Source: Planctomycetaceae bacterium
GTDB taxonomy: Bacteria > Planctomycetota > Planctomycetia > Pirellulales > Lacipirellulaceae
Length of the DNA stretch: 64,000 nucleotides
Direction of reading: 5' to 3'
Assembly: GCA_002702655.1 (NCBI GenBank)
Contig: PABB01000009.1
Span: forward strand, 1-64,000
This document shows positions 42,777 through 51,916 of the stretch, piece after piece (position 1 is the stretch's first letter; each line of letters starts with the position of its first letter). A program made the translations under genes and the position numbers. The notes beneath the pieces were generated by a model that did no database searches, was not told where the DNA came from, and worked only from the letters and a program-made list of their open reading frames with translations.

Positions 42777-43931
42777 TCACCAGGCTGCGTCGTCCAACTC
42801 GATTGCCCCGGCTTGAATCTGCCGTTTGGCGGCCAGGGCGATCTTCTTCAACCGCGCGGTCTCGCCGTCGGTTAGCGCGGCCTGATTCACGTCGGCGAGT
42901 ATTTCCAAGGCTTTGTGCGGCCGCTCGAGGGCCTGCAGACAGATCTGGGCCAGCTTAATTCGCACCGCGTCGGCCTTGGCGGTGAACTGCTGCAAGTAGT
43001 CCGCCATGACCGGCGCGGACTCGGCCCAGGCGCCGGCGTGATGCAGGCCGCCTATCAACCGCAACGTCTGCTGCTCGTTCAGCTCGAGCGGGCAATTCAG
43101 ATCGGCCATGCGGCGTCGCACGGCCAGGGCTTTGAGCGGCTGTCCGATTTCCAGATAGGCGTCGAACCGGCGTGTTTCTTCTTGCCGTTTCTGCTGCCGC
43201 TTCTCGGCGGCCTGCTCCTCGGGAATGGGGATGGCCTCGCGTTTTTCCTTGGCGTATTGTCCGTAGTCGCCGCTGAGCACAGAGAACAAATCCCAGTCCT
43301 CGCAGTCGACGACGCCCCGTTTGAGCATGACGATGGCCAGGGGAGCGCCGATCAACGCGCCCAGCAGATGCAGCCACGAACTGCTGAGCGTACCCAGCAG
43401 CAATGCGAAAAGCGTCTCGATGCCGAGGTAGAATGCCGACAGGATGCCGACGCTGACGTCGAACGAGAAGTGGATGATCCACCCCATCCAGACCCACACG
43501 GACACCTCGTTGGCGGGGGCCCAAACGCAGGCCATGGCCATCAGGCCGAAGATCGCCGCGGACGCGCCCATACAGCCCGGGACCTCGCCCGAATAGCCCA
43601 GCATGATCGTCTGGTTGATGGCGCCGAACGCGATTCCGATTGCCAGATAGCAACTCAGAAACCGCGCGAATCCCAGCTTGCCTTCGACCACCAGCCCAAA
43701 CACCCACAGGAACACCATGTTGCCGAGCAGGTGCCCCAAGCCCTGGTGGGCAAAGTTGCACAACAGCCACTGTTGGGGGTGCAGGCCGTTGCCGTACTGG
43801 AGGATCCACGGCTCCTGCGGAATGGCGCCCGACAGATGGGCCAGCGCGATGGCGACATTCAGGACAATCAGCAGCACCGTCCCGATCGGCCGGTAGTAGA
43901 GCGGGGCGTCGCAGCTGTACGGAATGAACAT
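42777..43931 (-). CDS. Rhomboid-family intramembrane protein
   Basis: A 384-residue protein. Six or more helices in residues 15-230 match rhomboid proteases: HQGLGHLLGNMVFLWVFG (family motif), the catalytic Ser region CMGASAAIFGLMAM (GAS-A rather than GAS-G) and WLHLLGALIGAPLA with the His. The soluble C-terminal part (about 265-384) is helical, with TPR-like repeats (EIGQPLKALAVRRRM; VMADYLQQFTAKADAV; RPHKALEILADVNQ). The oxyanion Gly after Ser is Ala, so activity is possible but not certain. Start ATG 43931 is used; the frame runs far upstream but overlaps the GNAT gene. Fourth gene of a minus-strand group. Confidence 0.83.
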   Translation of the reverse strand: MFIPYSCDAPLYYRPIGTVLLIVLNVAIALAHLSGAIPQEPWILQYGNGLHPQQWLLCNFAHQGLGHLLGNMVFLWVFGLVVEGKLGFARFLSCYLAIGIAFGAINQTIMLGYSGEVPGCMGASAAIFGLMAMACVWAPANEVSVWVWMGWIIHFSFDVSVGILSAFYLGIETLFALLLGTLSSSWLHLLGALIGAPLAIVMLKRGVVDCEDWDLFSVLSGDYGQYAKEKREAIPIPEEQAAEKRQQKRQEETRRFDAYLEIGQPLKALAVRRRMADLNCPLELNEQQTLRLIGGLHHAGAWAESAPVMADYLQQFTAKADAVRIKLAQICLQALERPHKALEILADVNQAALTDGETARLKKIALAAKRQIQAGAIELDDAAW

Positions 43932-43954
43932 GGCAGTGCAACTGGGCGGCTGCG

Positions 43955-45331
43955 TCAGCTCGGCAGGCGCAGCACTTCCCAAGGCGATTGCCATAGTTGC
44001 CGCGGCGGCAGCAAGCCGCGGACCAGCCGGGCCCGCTCGTCGTCCAAGGGCGGCAGAAGTTGCTCGCGCTGAGCGCGGGCCAGCGAGAGATTTCCCAGCA
44101 GCAGATCCTGCAGCGTGGCGGCGGAGCAGGCGATCGCGTCGCCGTCGTCGCCCGCTCGCTGCTCGAGCCGTGCGCTGCGGCGGGTGAGCACCAGCGCGAT
44201 CAAGCGCTCGTCGACGCGAAAGATGATCTCCGCCGGCCGATCGATGTCGGCGGCGACGGCGCGCTCGCGCAGCACGCTGTACAGCCGCTCGACCCAGCGA
44301 TCCGGGGCGATCAGCCGGGCGAGCCACAATCCGTGCGCCGGTTGCGACGCCCAATTGCCGCCCGCGGTCACGATCAACTCGTGCAGCGGATCGTCCGACG
44401 GCGTGTGCAGCGAAATGTAGTGGTGGCCGCGGTCGATCGCGTCGCGGCACGCACGGGTCAGCAGGGCGGTGCTTGCCGCGGGACAGTCGGGGTCGACATA
44501 CATTTCGATCACTTCCGAGTCGCGCAGCACGGCGTAGCCGACCAACTGCTCGTTGGCGGCGGCAAGCTCGGACTGCGGCGCTTCGGCCAGGGCGGGGACG
44601 TAACCCGTAGTGCGCGGGCTCACGGCCAACAGAATCGCATCGTGCACCTTGCGCCCGGCGAGCCACCGCCACGCTTCGGGCGAGCGGAGCAGCACGCCCC
44701 AACCGTGCGGCGCGAGTTGGGCGAAGAATTGCTCCACGGCGTCCAGATCGACCAATCGCCAGGTGCGCACGCTCGGTTCGGCCCGCCGGCGCCGACGCCG
44801 GTGCTGCTGCAGCGCGTCCAGGTGAGCCAACACGGCGCGCGTGCGAGCGCGGGTGTGACCCTGCCCGCGAACGCGGCTCCAGCCCCGCTGCAAGAACGGA
44901 CGCGGATCGGCGGCCAGCGCGGTGAGCACCAGCGCCCCCTCGCAGGCGGCCGACTCCTCCGCCGCGGCCAGCAACGCGTCGCTGCTGCCGTTGGCGGCGT
45001 ATTCGGGCAGCACCGCCAGGTCGTCGAACCGGGCCACGGGAATCCGCTCGCCGGCGAACCACGCGATCCGCCGACATGCACGGACATGGCCGATCAGTTG
45101 ACCGCGGCGTCGTAGCAGCAGGCGATCGGCCCACGAGTGCCCCGGTTCGTCGAGCCGGCTCTGCAGGTCCTCCGAAACGGACGACTGGAGCGTTTGCATT
45201 AACAGGGCGAGCGCCTCCGGCTGATCGCCGGGGGTGGCGGGCAGTACGTCGCCGGCCACGGCACGCGGATCAGGGGGACCGTCGAACCGGTCGGCAGCGA
45301 GTCGGGCGTCCTCCGGAGAGGGAAAATGCAT
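43955..45331 (-). CDS. Double GNAT acetyltransferase-like protein
   Basis: A 458-residue protein resembling the Eis group: two GNAT-like halves (DQPEALALLMQTLQSS, VARFDDLAVLPEYAANGSSDALLAAAEESA, then VDPDCPAASTALLTRACRDAIDRG) followed by an SCP2-like C terminus (ADIDRPAEIIFRVDERLIALVLTRR). ATG 45331 starts MHFPSPEDARLA. It acts on an unknown amine. The gene ends 23 bases before the rhomboid start, so the two are probably co-transcribed. Confidence 0.65.
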   Translation of the reverse strand: MHFPSPEDARLAADRFDGPPDPRAVAGDVLPATPGDQPEALALLMQTLQSSVSEDLQSRLDEPGHSWADRLLLRRRGQLIGHVRACRRIAWFAGERIPVARFDDLAVLPEYAANGSSDALLAAAEESAACEGALVLTALAADPRPFLQRGWSRVRGQGHTRARTRAVLAHLDALQQHRRRRRRAEPSVRTWRLVDLDAVEQFFAQLAPHGWGVLLRSPEAWRWLAGRKVHDAILLAVSPRTTGYVPALAEAPQSELAAANEQLVGYAVLRDSEVIEMYVDPDCPAASTALLTRACRDAIDRGHHYISLHTPSDDPLHELIVTAGGNWASQPAHGLWLARLIAPDRWVERLYSVLRERAVAADIDRPAEIIFRVDERLIALVLTRRSARLEQRAGDDGDAIACSAATLQDLLLGNLSLARAQREQLLPPLDDERARLVRGLLPPRQLWQSPWEVLRLPS

Positions 45332-45491
45332 GGCGATCTCGTCTGAACTCCGCGAACCGCGGCAGCCGCGACTTGCCCAGGCCGACGGCGCTCGTAGTGG
45401 CTGGCTACTGGGTGCTGTTGGCCTCGCACCCTGCTGCCCCCCCGGTACGAGCCTGTGGGCGGCAGCCAAAATGGCCGCCGGTTCGCTGAGC

Positions 45492-47117
45492 CTACGGCAT
45501 TCTGTCCGGGAAATCCAGCAAAAACCGTTGGAGCAGATCCTGGGGGAATAGGCAAAAGGCGTATTCTCGCGATTCGAGCACAGCGGCTGCGCGGCTTCGC
45601 ACACGCGCCTCAGATAGGCGGCGGCGGGCGTCGTCCGCCAACGGCTCGAGCAACTGGCCGAGCCGTGCGTTGGCCGACTCGATGGCCACGTGACGCTGGT
45701 GCGCGTTGGCGGTCGTCTTGGGCTCGGCGATCCACCGGCGCTTTTCGCTGACCGCCTGCTCGGCGGCCCGGCGGTCGGCGTCACCTAGGTTGGTTTCCGC
45801 TAGGAACCGCTCGGGGTGGAACCGCAGCTCGCGGAGGGTTTGCCGCAAGCGGCGTACGTCGTCGGGGCCGACCTGATCGTGGGCGATTGGCAGGCGCAAG
45901 GTGCCGGAGATCGCCGCATAGGGCGACAACTCCACGCCGAAAAACGCACGGCCGATTTCGTCGGTCACCTCGTCGTAGCGAGCGCCGCCGATGCCGTGGA
46001 CGAACAGATCGCTGACCGCCAGCCGGGCAAACAGCGTCGTGACCAGTGCGCGCGAGCGGATTTTCACGCCGCTGTCTTCCAGCCGCGCCAGTTCGGCGAT
46101 TGCCGCGGCCGGATCGGCGTCGGCTGCCAGCGGCAGCGTTGCCTGAAACCCTTGGCCGTCGGAAATCTCCACCTGACCGGCGCTGCCGCGAACCAGCAGG
46201 GCCCGCCGCGTGGGATCGTCGTGCGACCAGATCCACAGCGGCGCTTCGAGCCACGCCCCTTCGTCAGCCAGGTTGGGCATCGGCTGAGCGTGATTGCTGA
46301 TGCCGTGCCGGCGGCGAAAGTCAGCCAAAGCGCCGTTGTACGCCTGGTTGAACCGCGGCAGATGCGCCAGCAGATGGCAGAGAAACCTGCGGAACGATTC
46401 CGTTTGGCATACGGCGCTTTGGGGCAATTCGCGCGTCGCGGCGCCCCACTGCAGTTCCGTGAGATGCCGTGCCTGCGCCAGGGCTAACCCCGGCGGCACG
46501 CCGGCGCGGCTGCGCGCCAGCACCGTGGGCCACCATGCCGTGATCAGCGGCGCTATGGAAAACGGCTCCAACTCGGCGGCGACCCGCTCGGCGAACGACT
46601 CCCACAGCCGCTGGTCGATGACGCGTTGCTGTTCCCACGCCATCGGTCCAGCCGGAGCGTCGAAGCGAATCGATCGGGCGACCGGCGACGCCGGCGAGCC
46701 GCTGGGGACGCGCGTGGCCGCGGCGTGGGCGCCGTCGGTGTCGATGACCAGGTGCAGCGCCGTGCCTCCTAGCTCCTCTGCCAGCGCGGCCGCCGCAAAA
46801 TTCTTCAACCACACGCCAGGGTGAACCAAATCGGGCTGATGGCCGACGACAATCAGCGGACGATCCGCGGTCGCGGGCGCCGGCGGCGGGGCGTAGCTCG
46901 CCACGTAGCGAGCGGCCGCTTCCAGCAGTTCCTGGCGGGCGGCCGCTTGAAATTCGGCCAGCTGCAACTCGCCGATGGTCGGCTCGTCGGCGGCGTCGCG
47001 GGGCGCCGCTGATGCGGTCAGGATCGGCAGCGTCTCCCACGCGGGATACGACACGCAACCGCCGTCGGCCGCGGGCGTGCGGTACTTCGGCGGAGTCGCG
47101 GCCTGGCTCAACAGCAT
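45492..47117 (-). CDS. BshC-like putative cysteine-adding enzyme
   Basis: A 541-residue protein. N-terminal RPLIVVGHQPDLVHPGVWLKN resembles the GHQPG...P segment of BshC, which joins cysteine to glucosaminyl-malate to make bacillithiol, and the C terminus (SREYAFCLFPQDLLQRFLLDF) resembles its final motif. The middle is poorly matched, so this is a distant homologue or a different coiled-coil/Rossmann protein. Bacillithiol synthesis needs bshA and bshB, not present here. Its start overlaps the end of the GT2 gene by ten bases, implying coupling. Confidence 0.5.
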   Translation of the reverse strand: MLLSQAATPPKYRTPAADGGCVSYPAWETLPILTASAAPRDAADEPTIGELQLAEFQAAARQELLEAAARYVASYAPPPAPATADRPLIVVGHQPDLVHPGVWLKNFAAAALAEELGGTALHLVIDTDGAHAAATRVPSGSPASPVARSIRFDAPAGPMAWEQQRVIDQRLWESFAERVAAELEPFSIAPLITAWWPTVLARSRAGVPPGLALAQARHLTELQWGAATRELPQSAVCQTESFRRFLCHLLAHLPRFNQAYNGALADFRRRHGISNHAQPMPNLADEGAWLEAPLWIWSHDDPTRRALLVRGSAGQVEISDGQGFQATLPLAADADPAAAIAELARLEDSGVKIRSRALVTTLFARLAVSDLFVHGIGGARYDEVTDEIGRAFFGVELSPYAAISGTLRLPIAHDQVGPDDVRRLRQTLRELRFHPERFLAETNLGDADRRAAEQAVSEKRRWIAEPKTTANAHQRHVAIESANARLGQLLEPLADDARRRLSEARVRSRAAAVLESREYAFCLFPQDLLQRFLLDFPDRMP

Positions 47118-47905
47118 TCCTGAATCTGCTCGCCGCGACAGCGGCTGTGAACTTGCTGGCGGAATTCGGGCCGGCATTTGTCGATCGCGCGATCAATGAC
47201 CTGATGATAGTAGGCCAGTCGTTTGGCTGCGTCGTCCAGCGCGCCGCCAAAGCTGCGTTCTTCATCCAGGTAGACTAACGGCACCGCCTGCTCGACGACC
47301 TTCAGGTTATGGTGCGCAGCTTGCACCCACAATTCCAGGGGCATCGCGTAGCCGGACTCCGTCAGTTCCAAATTGGCCAGTGCTTGCACGCGGTACGCTT
47401 TGAATCCGCAGAACGCGTCGGTCAGATGCAAGCCCAGCCGGCAGTTGAGTTCCTCGGTCACCTGCTGGTTGATGCGGCGGCGGTCGGCGGGCGGGGCGCC
47501 TTGGCCGCTCGCGTCCAGCGCCAGATACCGGCTGCCCGACACGATGTCGACATCGTCGGTGCACGCCGCTGCCAACTGGCCGATCAATTGCGGTTCGTGC
47601 TGGCCGTCGCAGTCGATCGTCACCAGCACGTCGTAATGGTGCAGGGCGGCAAACTCGAACGCCGTAATCAGCGCGGCGCCGTAGCCGCGGTTGACCTCGT
47701 GGCGGATCACCTGCACGTCGCCGCGCTCGGCGAGCAGGTGCGGCGTGGCGTCGGAGGAACCGTCGTCGACGACCAATACGTCGGCCGCATTGCGAACGAC
47801 TTGATCGAGAACTTCGTTGACGTGGGCCGCTTCGTTGTAGACCGGCAGGGCCGTCAGGAACCGGGTATGCGGCAGCGAGGCGTCAGCAGCGTGGGCGGAG
47901 TACAT
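47108..47905 (-). CDS. Family 2 glycosyltransferase
   Basis: A 265-residue GT2 enzyme of the dolichol-phosphate-mannose synthase type. The nucleotide-binding start is FLTALPVYNEAAHVNEVLDQVV, VLVVDDGSSDAT, HEVNRGYGAALITAF, the metal motif TIDCDGQHEP (DxD variant DCDGQ), and the acceptor-site region DAFCGFKAYRVQAL. No membrane helices, so it is cytosolic or peripheral. It transfers a sugar to a lipid or other acceptor. First gene of a four-gene minus-strand group. Confidence 0.9.
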   Translation of the reverse strand: MYSAHAADASLPHTRFLTALPVYNEAAHVNEVLDQVVRNAADVLVVDDGSSDATPHLLAERGDVQVIRHEVNRGYGAALITAFEFAALHHYDVLVTIDCDGQHEPQLIGQLAAACTDDVDIVSGSRYLALDASGQGAPPADRRRINQQVTEELNCRLGLHLTDAFCGFKAYRVQALANLELTESGYAMPLELWVQAAHHNLKVVEQAVPLVYLDEERSFGGALDDAAKRLAYYHQVIDRAIDKCRPEFRQQVHSRCRGEQIQECC

Positions 47906-48274
47906 ATGCTTTTGTGGGGAGGGGCGCGGGCAGGGGGAGGTTGGCCCGGCGGAAGGGGCTCACTGACCGGATCCCGCAGTTTCGGCCGGCTTTCAACAGC
48001 CGGACGAGGCAAGGGGCGGGGCGAGATCGGTCGGAATCACCGTGGGCGGCACGCCGCTGGCGGGCGGCGCGCCGCGACGGCGGCACTCCATGCTGCTCGC
48101 AGCATTTTAGATCGGCTGCCGCGAGGGTCAACTTGGGGCGCCGGGCGGTACGCACAGGCAAACGCGCTTTCGCCCTGCCTCATGGGCATTTTCTCGCCGG
48201 CGGGCGCCCTTGCCGACGGGCGGCGTGCGGATCGCGTTTCGCTCGTGGTCGGCCGGCGCAAGGGCACTGCCAAG
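47906..48274. other. Gene-free spacer of about 370 bases
   Basis: Between the GT2 and Nif3-like genes; contains GC-rich inverted stretches (GGGCGGCACGCCGC and related, about 48045-48075) but no gene or obvious promoter. Confidence 0.4.
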
Positions 48275-49063
48275 CTAGACCCGCTGGAAGGGGTCGCTGT
48301 CGCGTCGGCTCGGCTGCACCTTGATTCCAGCGAGTTGATCGCCCAAATAGTCGGCCAGCGACTCCATGGCGAAGCGTTCGCTGGCGAAATGGCCCAGCAG
48401 AACCAGCCCCACGTCCGCGGCGGCGGCCGACAGGCAGCTATGGAAGGTGGCCTCGCCGGTCACAAAGCCGTTGCAGCCCGCGCTGACGGCGGCCCCCAAC
48501 AGCGAGCCGCCGCTGCCGCAGGCGACCGCGACCCGCGAGACGGCCGCGTCCTCCGGGCCGACAATGCGGGCCGAATCGAGTCCCAGAAACGCTTTGGCCC
48601 GCTGGGCCAATTCGCGCAGCGTGAGCCCTTCGCTCACATCGCCAAAGCGCCCGGCGCCCACTTCCGGGTCGTCGGCCGAGGGCGTCAGCGGGGCGATCTG
48701 CTGCAGGTCCAACCCGATTGCCAGGTGTTGGTTAATTCCCGCGCGGGCCGAGTCGAACGCAGTGTGAGCGCTGTACACGGCGATCTCGTGGCGGATCAAA
48801 TCCAGCAGCATCCGCCCGACCGTCGTGTCGGCGGTGATCGAACGCAGCGGATCGAAGGGCAGGGGATGATGCGAGACGAGCAGACTCGCCTGGGCCTCGA
48901 TCGCCTCGGCCACGACGTCGGGAGTGACCGTCAAGCAGGTCAGCGCGCGCTCGACGCGCGCCGTGCGATCGCCGATGAGCAAACCGACGTTGTCCCACGA
49001 TTCGGCAAGTTCCGTCGGCGCGAGCTGCTGCATCACGCCGACCACGTCGGCGACGGTGGTCAT
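48275..49063 (-). CDS. Nif3-like dinuclear metal-centre protein
   Basis: A 262-residue NIF3/YqfO-type protein. Metal-binding motifs are visible: WDNVGLLIGD, VSHHPLPFDP, YSAHTAFDSARAGINQHLA, and near the C terminus GHFASERFAMESL. Family members form hexamers; some hydrolyse GTP cyclohydrolase products or act as metal chaperones. ATG 49063 follows the standard start MTTVADVVGVMQQLAP. It lies 128 bases after the large exported-protein gene; no link is obvious. Confidence 0.92.
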   Translation of the reverse strand: MTTVADVVGVMQQLAPTELAESWDNVGLLIGDRTARVERALTCLTVTPDVVAEAIEAQASLLVSHHPLPFDPLRSITADTTVGRMLLDLIRHEIAVYSAHTAFDSARAGINQHLAIGLDLQQIAPLTPSADDPEVGAGRFGDVSEGLTLRELAQRAKAFLGLDSARIVGPEDAAVSRVAVACGSGGSLLGAAVSAGCNGFVTGEATFHSCLSAAAADVGLVLLGHFASERFAMESLADYLGDQLAGIKVQPSRRDSDPFQRV

Positions 49064-49191
49064 GGGATGTCGGTTCCAAACGGGTCGAAACGGGGGGCGA
49101 AATCGGCGACTTCGCGGCCGACCCGCCATGGTAGTCCGGGCCGCGCGGCGCGGGCAAGAGCGGGGGCCGCGCCGGCGGCGCGACGTCGCCG

Positions 49192-51828
49192 CTACTGCTG
49201 GGCGAGGAACCGCCGGTTGATGACCCGCAGGCCGTTGACCTCCTCGGCCCGCAGCCAGAACTCGGTGCCGACCAGCTCGGCGCCGTTGGGGTACTCGTAG
49301 ATTTTCACGTCGGCGCGGCTCCCCAGGCGGAACACCTGCGTTCGTTGTCGGCGGCGACCGCTGGCGTACAGCATGCATTTGAAGTCGACCAACTTCGGCC
49401 CGCGGTTGATCATTCGCTGCTCGACCAGCAGCGTGCCGTCCTCCTGCAAGCGGGTGTGCATCTCGCACTCGACCAGCCCGTCGCCGACGTTCAGCTTGCG
49501 GTAGACGCTGAACTGGTAGTGTCGCTCGGCATCGACCTGGAAGTCGATCTGCACGGGCGTGTCTCCGCTGTTGGCGTCGAACGGCAGGGCGATCTCGAAC
49601 GCCTTGGCGATATCGTGACCGTCGCCCAGCTTGAACTCGATCTTCTTGGGCGCGATTTGCCAGCCTTCGGGGGCCCGCACGGTCGCGTACCCGCCCACCC
49701 CCTGGGGAAATGTGTTGGCAATCTGCAGATGGTTGATGTGGGACTTGCCGAATACGCTGGGCACGTGCGGCGAAGCGAAGGCGACCTGCATTCTCCACCG
49801 CGCGATGCTTGGATTGACGCCCGTGACAAAGCAGGGCAGCGGCGCCGCGGGGATGATTTGACGGTGTCCCAGGGTTCTGGGCTTCTGCTCGCGCCCCCAC
49901 ACGTCGATGACCCGCACGTCGTCGCCGAGATAGACGACTTCGTCGGTTTTGCTGTGGTTCCACAGCACCATCAGCACGTCGCCGCTGGGCATTTCAAAAA
50001 GGCGGTTCTCGCTGTTACTGGGCATCTGGATCGAGCCGATGAACTTGGCGCCGCTGAGCAACAGGGCCGTCGTACGCCACGGCAGCAGCAGTTCCCCGGG
50101 CGAGCCCGAGTCGGTCATCAATCCGTGCTCGTCGTCGAACGGCCGGGCCGCAAAGATGGCGTCGGCGCCGCCCATCCGCGCGGCGAGCATCTGCTCGACC
50201 AGATCGCGGGCGCGGGTTTCCAGGTCGTAATGCTCGCGGGAGAGCGGTTCGATCAGCGCCCAGCGCGCGACGCCCTTGCGGCGGGGGAGCTTCAGGTACT
50301 CGGCCAACTCGGCCCCGGTCAGCGCTGGCGATTCGGAGTACTGCTGAAAGTCCCACGAGGCGGGCAAGTCCAGGGGCGTCGAGCGCGTCCATTGCCAGCC
50401 CAGACCCACGTTCACGTCTTGTCCAAAGCGGAACATCTGCCCGCGCAGGTTCGCGATCTCCTTTTCCAACTGCGGAAACGTCGAGAAACTCGTGTCGTGA
50501 TCGTTGCCCAATTGCCACCACCGCACGCGCAGCGACAGCCGGCTCAGCACCGGGTCCATCAGCGGCAGCCACGACGAAGTTTCCAGCGACAGCGTGTCGG
50601 CGATCGTCGCATCATCGGCAAGACGATTGGCCAATTCGCTGTCGGCCGGCGGGCGGTCGACCACGCCGACCAACTCGATGTCCTCGGCGGCCAACTGTTC
50701 GGCGAACACGACCAACCGATCGCCGCGCTGCGATTCGCTCTCGCCGTACCACACCGGCAGCTTGACCCAGTGAACGGCGGTGCGCGGCAGCAACTCGGCC
50801 AGATCGTCAAACGACAGCGGCACCTCGTCGCCGGCCAGCGACCAACCGAACTCGCCCATGTCGGGGCGGACCAGCGGCGGCACGACCGCGATCGAAACCG
50901 TCTTTTCGTCCTGCAAGCCGTTGGCCGTCCGCATGGTGACCCGGACGCTGTAGAACCCAGGCTCGCGGATCGGCGGCGGCCACGAGGTGCTGCCCGCATA
51001 CCCGGCGGGCAACTCGACCGCATTGTTGACGATGTCGGAGGCCTTGCTGTAGCGCTCGGTGATGAGCCGGCCGTCGAGCTTCTCGCGATTGTCTTCGATT
51101 TCGTTTTCGCCCGCGTCGAGCAGTTCGAAGATGATGTCCGGATCGCGTTCGCGAATGCCCGACAACTCGCACTTGACGACCACGTTGCGGGGGTCGGTGT
51201 AGACGTTGTAGGGGCTGTTCGTGCTGACCTTCATTTTGGGCAGGCGGCCCATCCACACGTCGTCCAACGCGATCGTGCCGTCCAAATCCACACGGTCGCC
51301 GCGCTGGACCTCCAACACCACGCGGGCCAGCGCCACCGCGGCCACCTCGGGGCTGACCGGGTCGACGCGGATGTCCTGCCAGTCGCTGGTTGCCGTGAAC
51401 CAGTCGGTGGGTTCCGACTGCAGCACCTGGCGGTCTTCGTCGCAGTACTCGACCACCAGCCGAGCGCGAGCGAATTTGACTTGTTGCAGTCTGACCCGCG
51501 CCTGCACCACGTAGCTGTAGCTTGCCGAGACGGCCACCAGCGGGCTTTCGACCCGGGCTCCGCCCCCGTTGATGTGCACCGCCAGGCATTTGCCGGCCAC
51601 CGCGCCGTCGTCGTCCTGAATCCCGACTTCCACGTAGCGCGGCCGAGCGGGGCCGTAGACGCGGTTCCAGCTGTCGGGCCAGCCGTCGTAGTTCACGTCC
51701 CAGGGGCCGTCGAACGTGCACGAGAAGATCTCGATCGCGTCGGGATGGCGCGGAGGGGGCGCAATCCCTGCTGCGCTAGGCGTGCCCGCGGCAGCGGCTA
51801 AAATCACGAGCGAGGCGATCGCGTTCAT
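49192..51828 (-). CDS. Large exported protein with possible clan-A glycoside-hydrolase-like barrel
   Basis: An 878-residue protein with signal peptide (MNAIASLVILAAAAGTPSAAG). The first 180 residues look like a carbohydrate-binding jelly roll (IFSCTFDGPWDVNYDGWPDSWNRV), then an Ig-like section, then about 330-560 has barrel-like strands (FGWSLAGDEVPLSFDDLAELL, VHWVKLPVWYGESE, ELVGVVDRPP, RWWQLGNDHDTSF, GLGWQW). The WQLGND motif resembles the clan-A WxxGNE, with Asp instead of the acid/base Glu. The C-terminal 250 residues are another beta domain (VGGYATVRAPEGWQI). No clear family. It is probably secreted and may be an inactive or divergent glycosidase. Confidence 0.6.
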   Translation of the reverse strand: MNAIASLVILAAAAGTPSAAGIAPPPRHPDAIEIFSCTFDGPWDVNYDGWPDSWNRVYGPARPRYVEVGIQDDDGAVAGKCLAVHINGGGARVESPLVAVSASYSYVVQARVRLQQVKFARARLVVEYCDEDRQVLQSEPTDWFTATSDWQDIRVDPVSPEVAAVALARVVLEVQRGDRVDLDGTIALDDVWMGRLPKMKVSTNSPYNVYTDPRNVVVKCELSGIRERDPDIIFELLDAGENEIEDNREKLDGRLITERYSKASDIVNNAVELPAGYAGSTSWPPPIREPGFYSVRVTMRTANGLQDEKTVSIAVVPPLVRPDMGEFGWSLAGDEVPLSFDDLAELLPRTAVHWVKLPVWYGESESQRGDRLVVFAEQLAAEDIELVGVVDRPPADSELANRLADDATIADTLSLETSSWLPLMDPVLSRLSLRVRWWQLGNDHDTSFSTFPQLEKEIANLRGQMFRFGQDVNVGLGWQWTRSTPLDLPASWDFQQYSESPALTGAELAEYLKLPRRKGVARWALIEPLSREHYDLETRARDLVEQMLAARMGGADAIFAARPFDDEHGLMTDSGSPGELLLPWRTTALLLSGAKFIGSIQMPSNSENRLFEMPSGDVLMVLWNHSKTDEVVYLGDDVRVIDVWGREQKPRTLGHRQIIPAAPLPCFVTGVNPSIARWRMQVAFASPHVPSVFGKSHINHLQIANTFPQGVGGYATVRAPEGWQIAPKKIEFKLGDGHDIAKAFEIALPFDANSGDTPVQIDFQVDAERHYQFSVYRKLNVGDGLVECEMHTRLQEDGTLLVEQRMINRGPKLVDFKCMLYASGRRRQRTQVFRLGSRADVKIYEYPNGAELVGTEFWLRAEEVNGLRVINRRFLAQQ

Positions 51829-51916
51829 AGAGTTCGTGCGCAGGCAATTGGCCCGTCGAATCGCTGGCCGCACCGCGATCCGTAGATTCCAAATTGCACA
51901 ATGGGGGAGTTGAGCC

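Noticed and set aside
49345..51801. 818-codon open frame opposite the large exported protein
   Set aside because: Repetitive Val/Gln/Arg/His-rich shadow; the minus-strand gene has a signal peptide and ordered domains.
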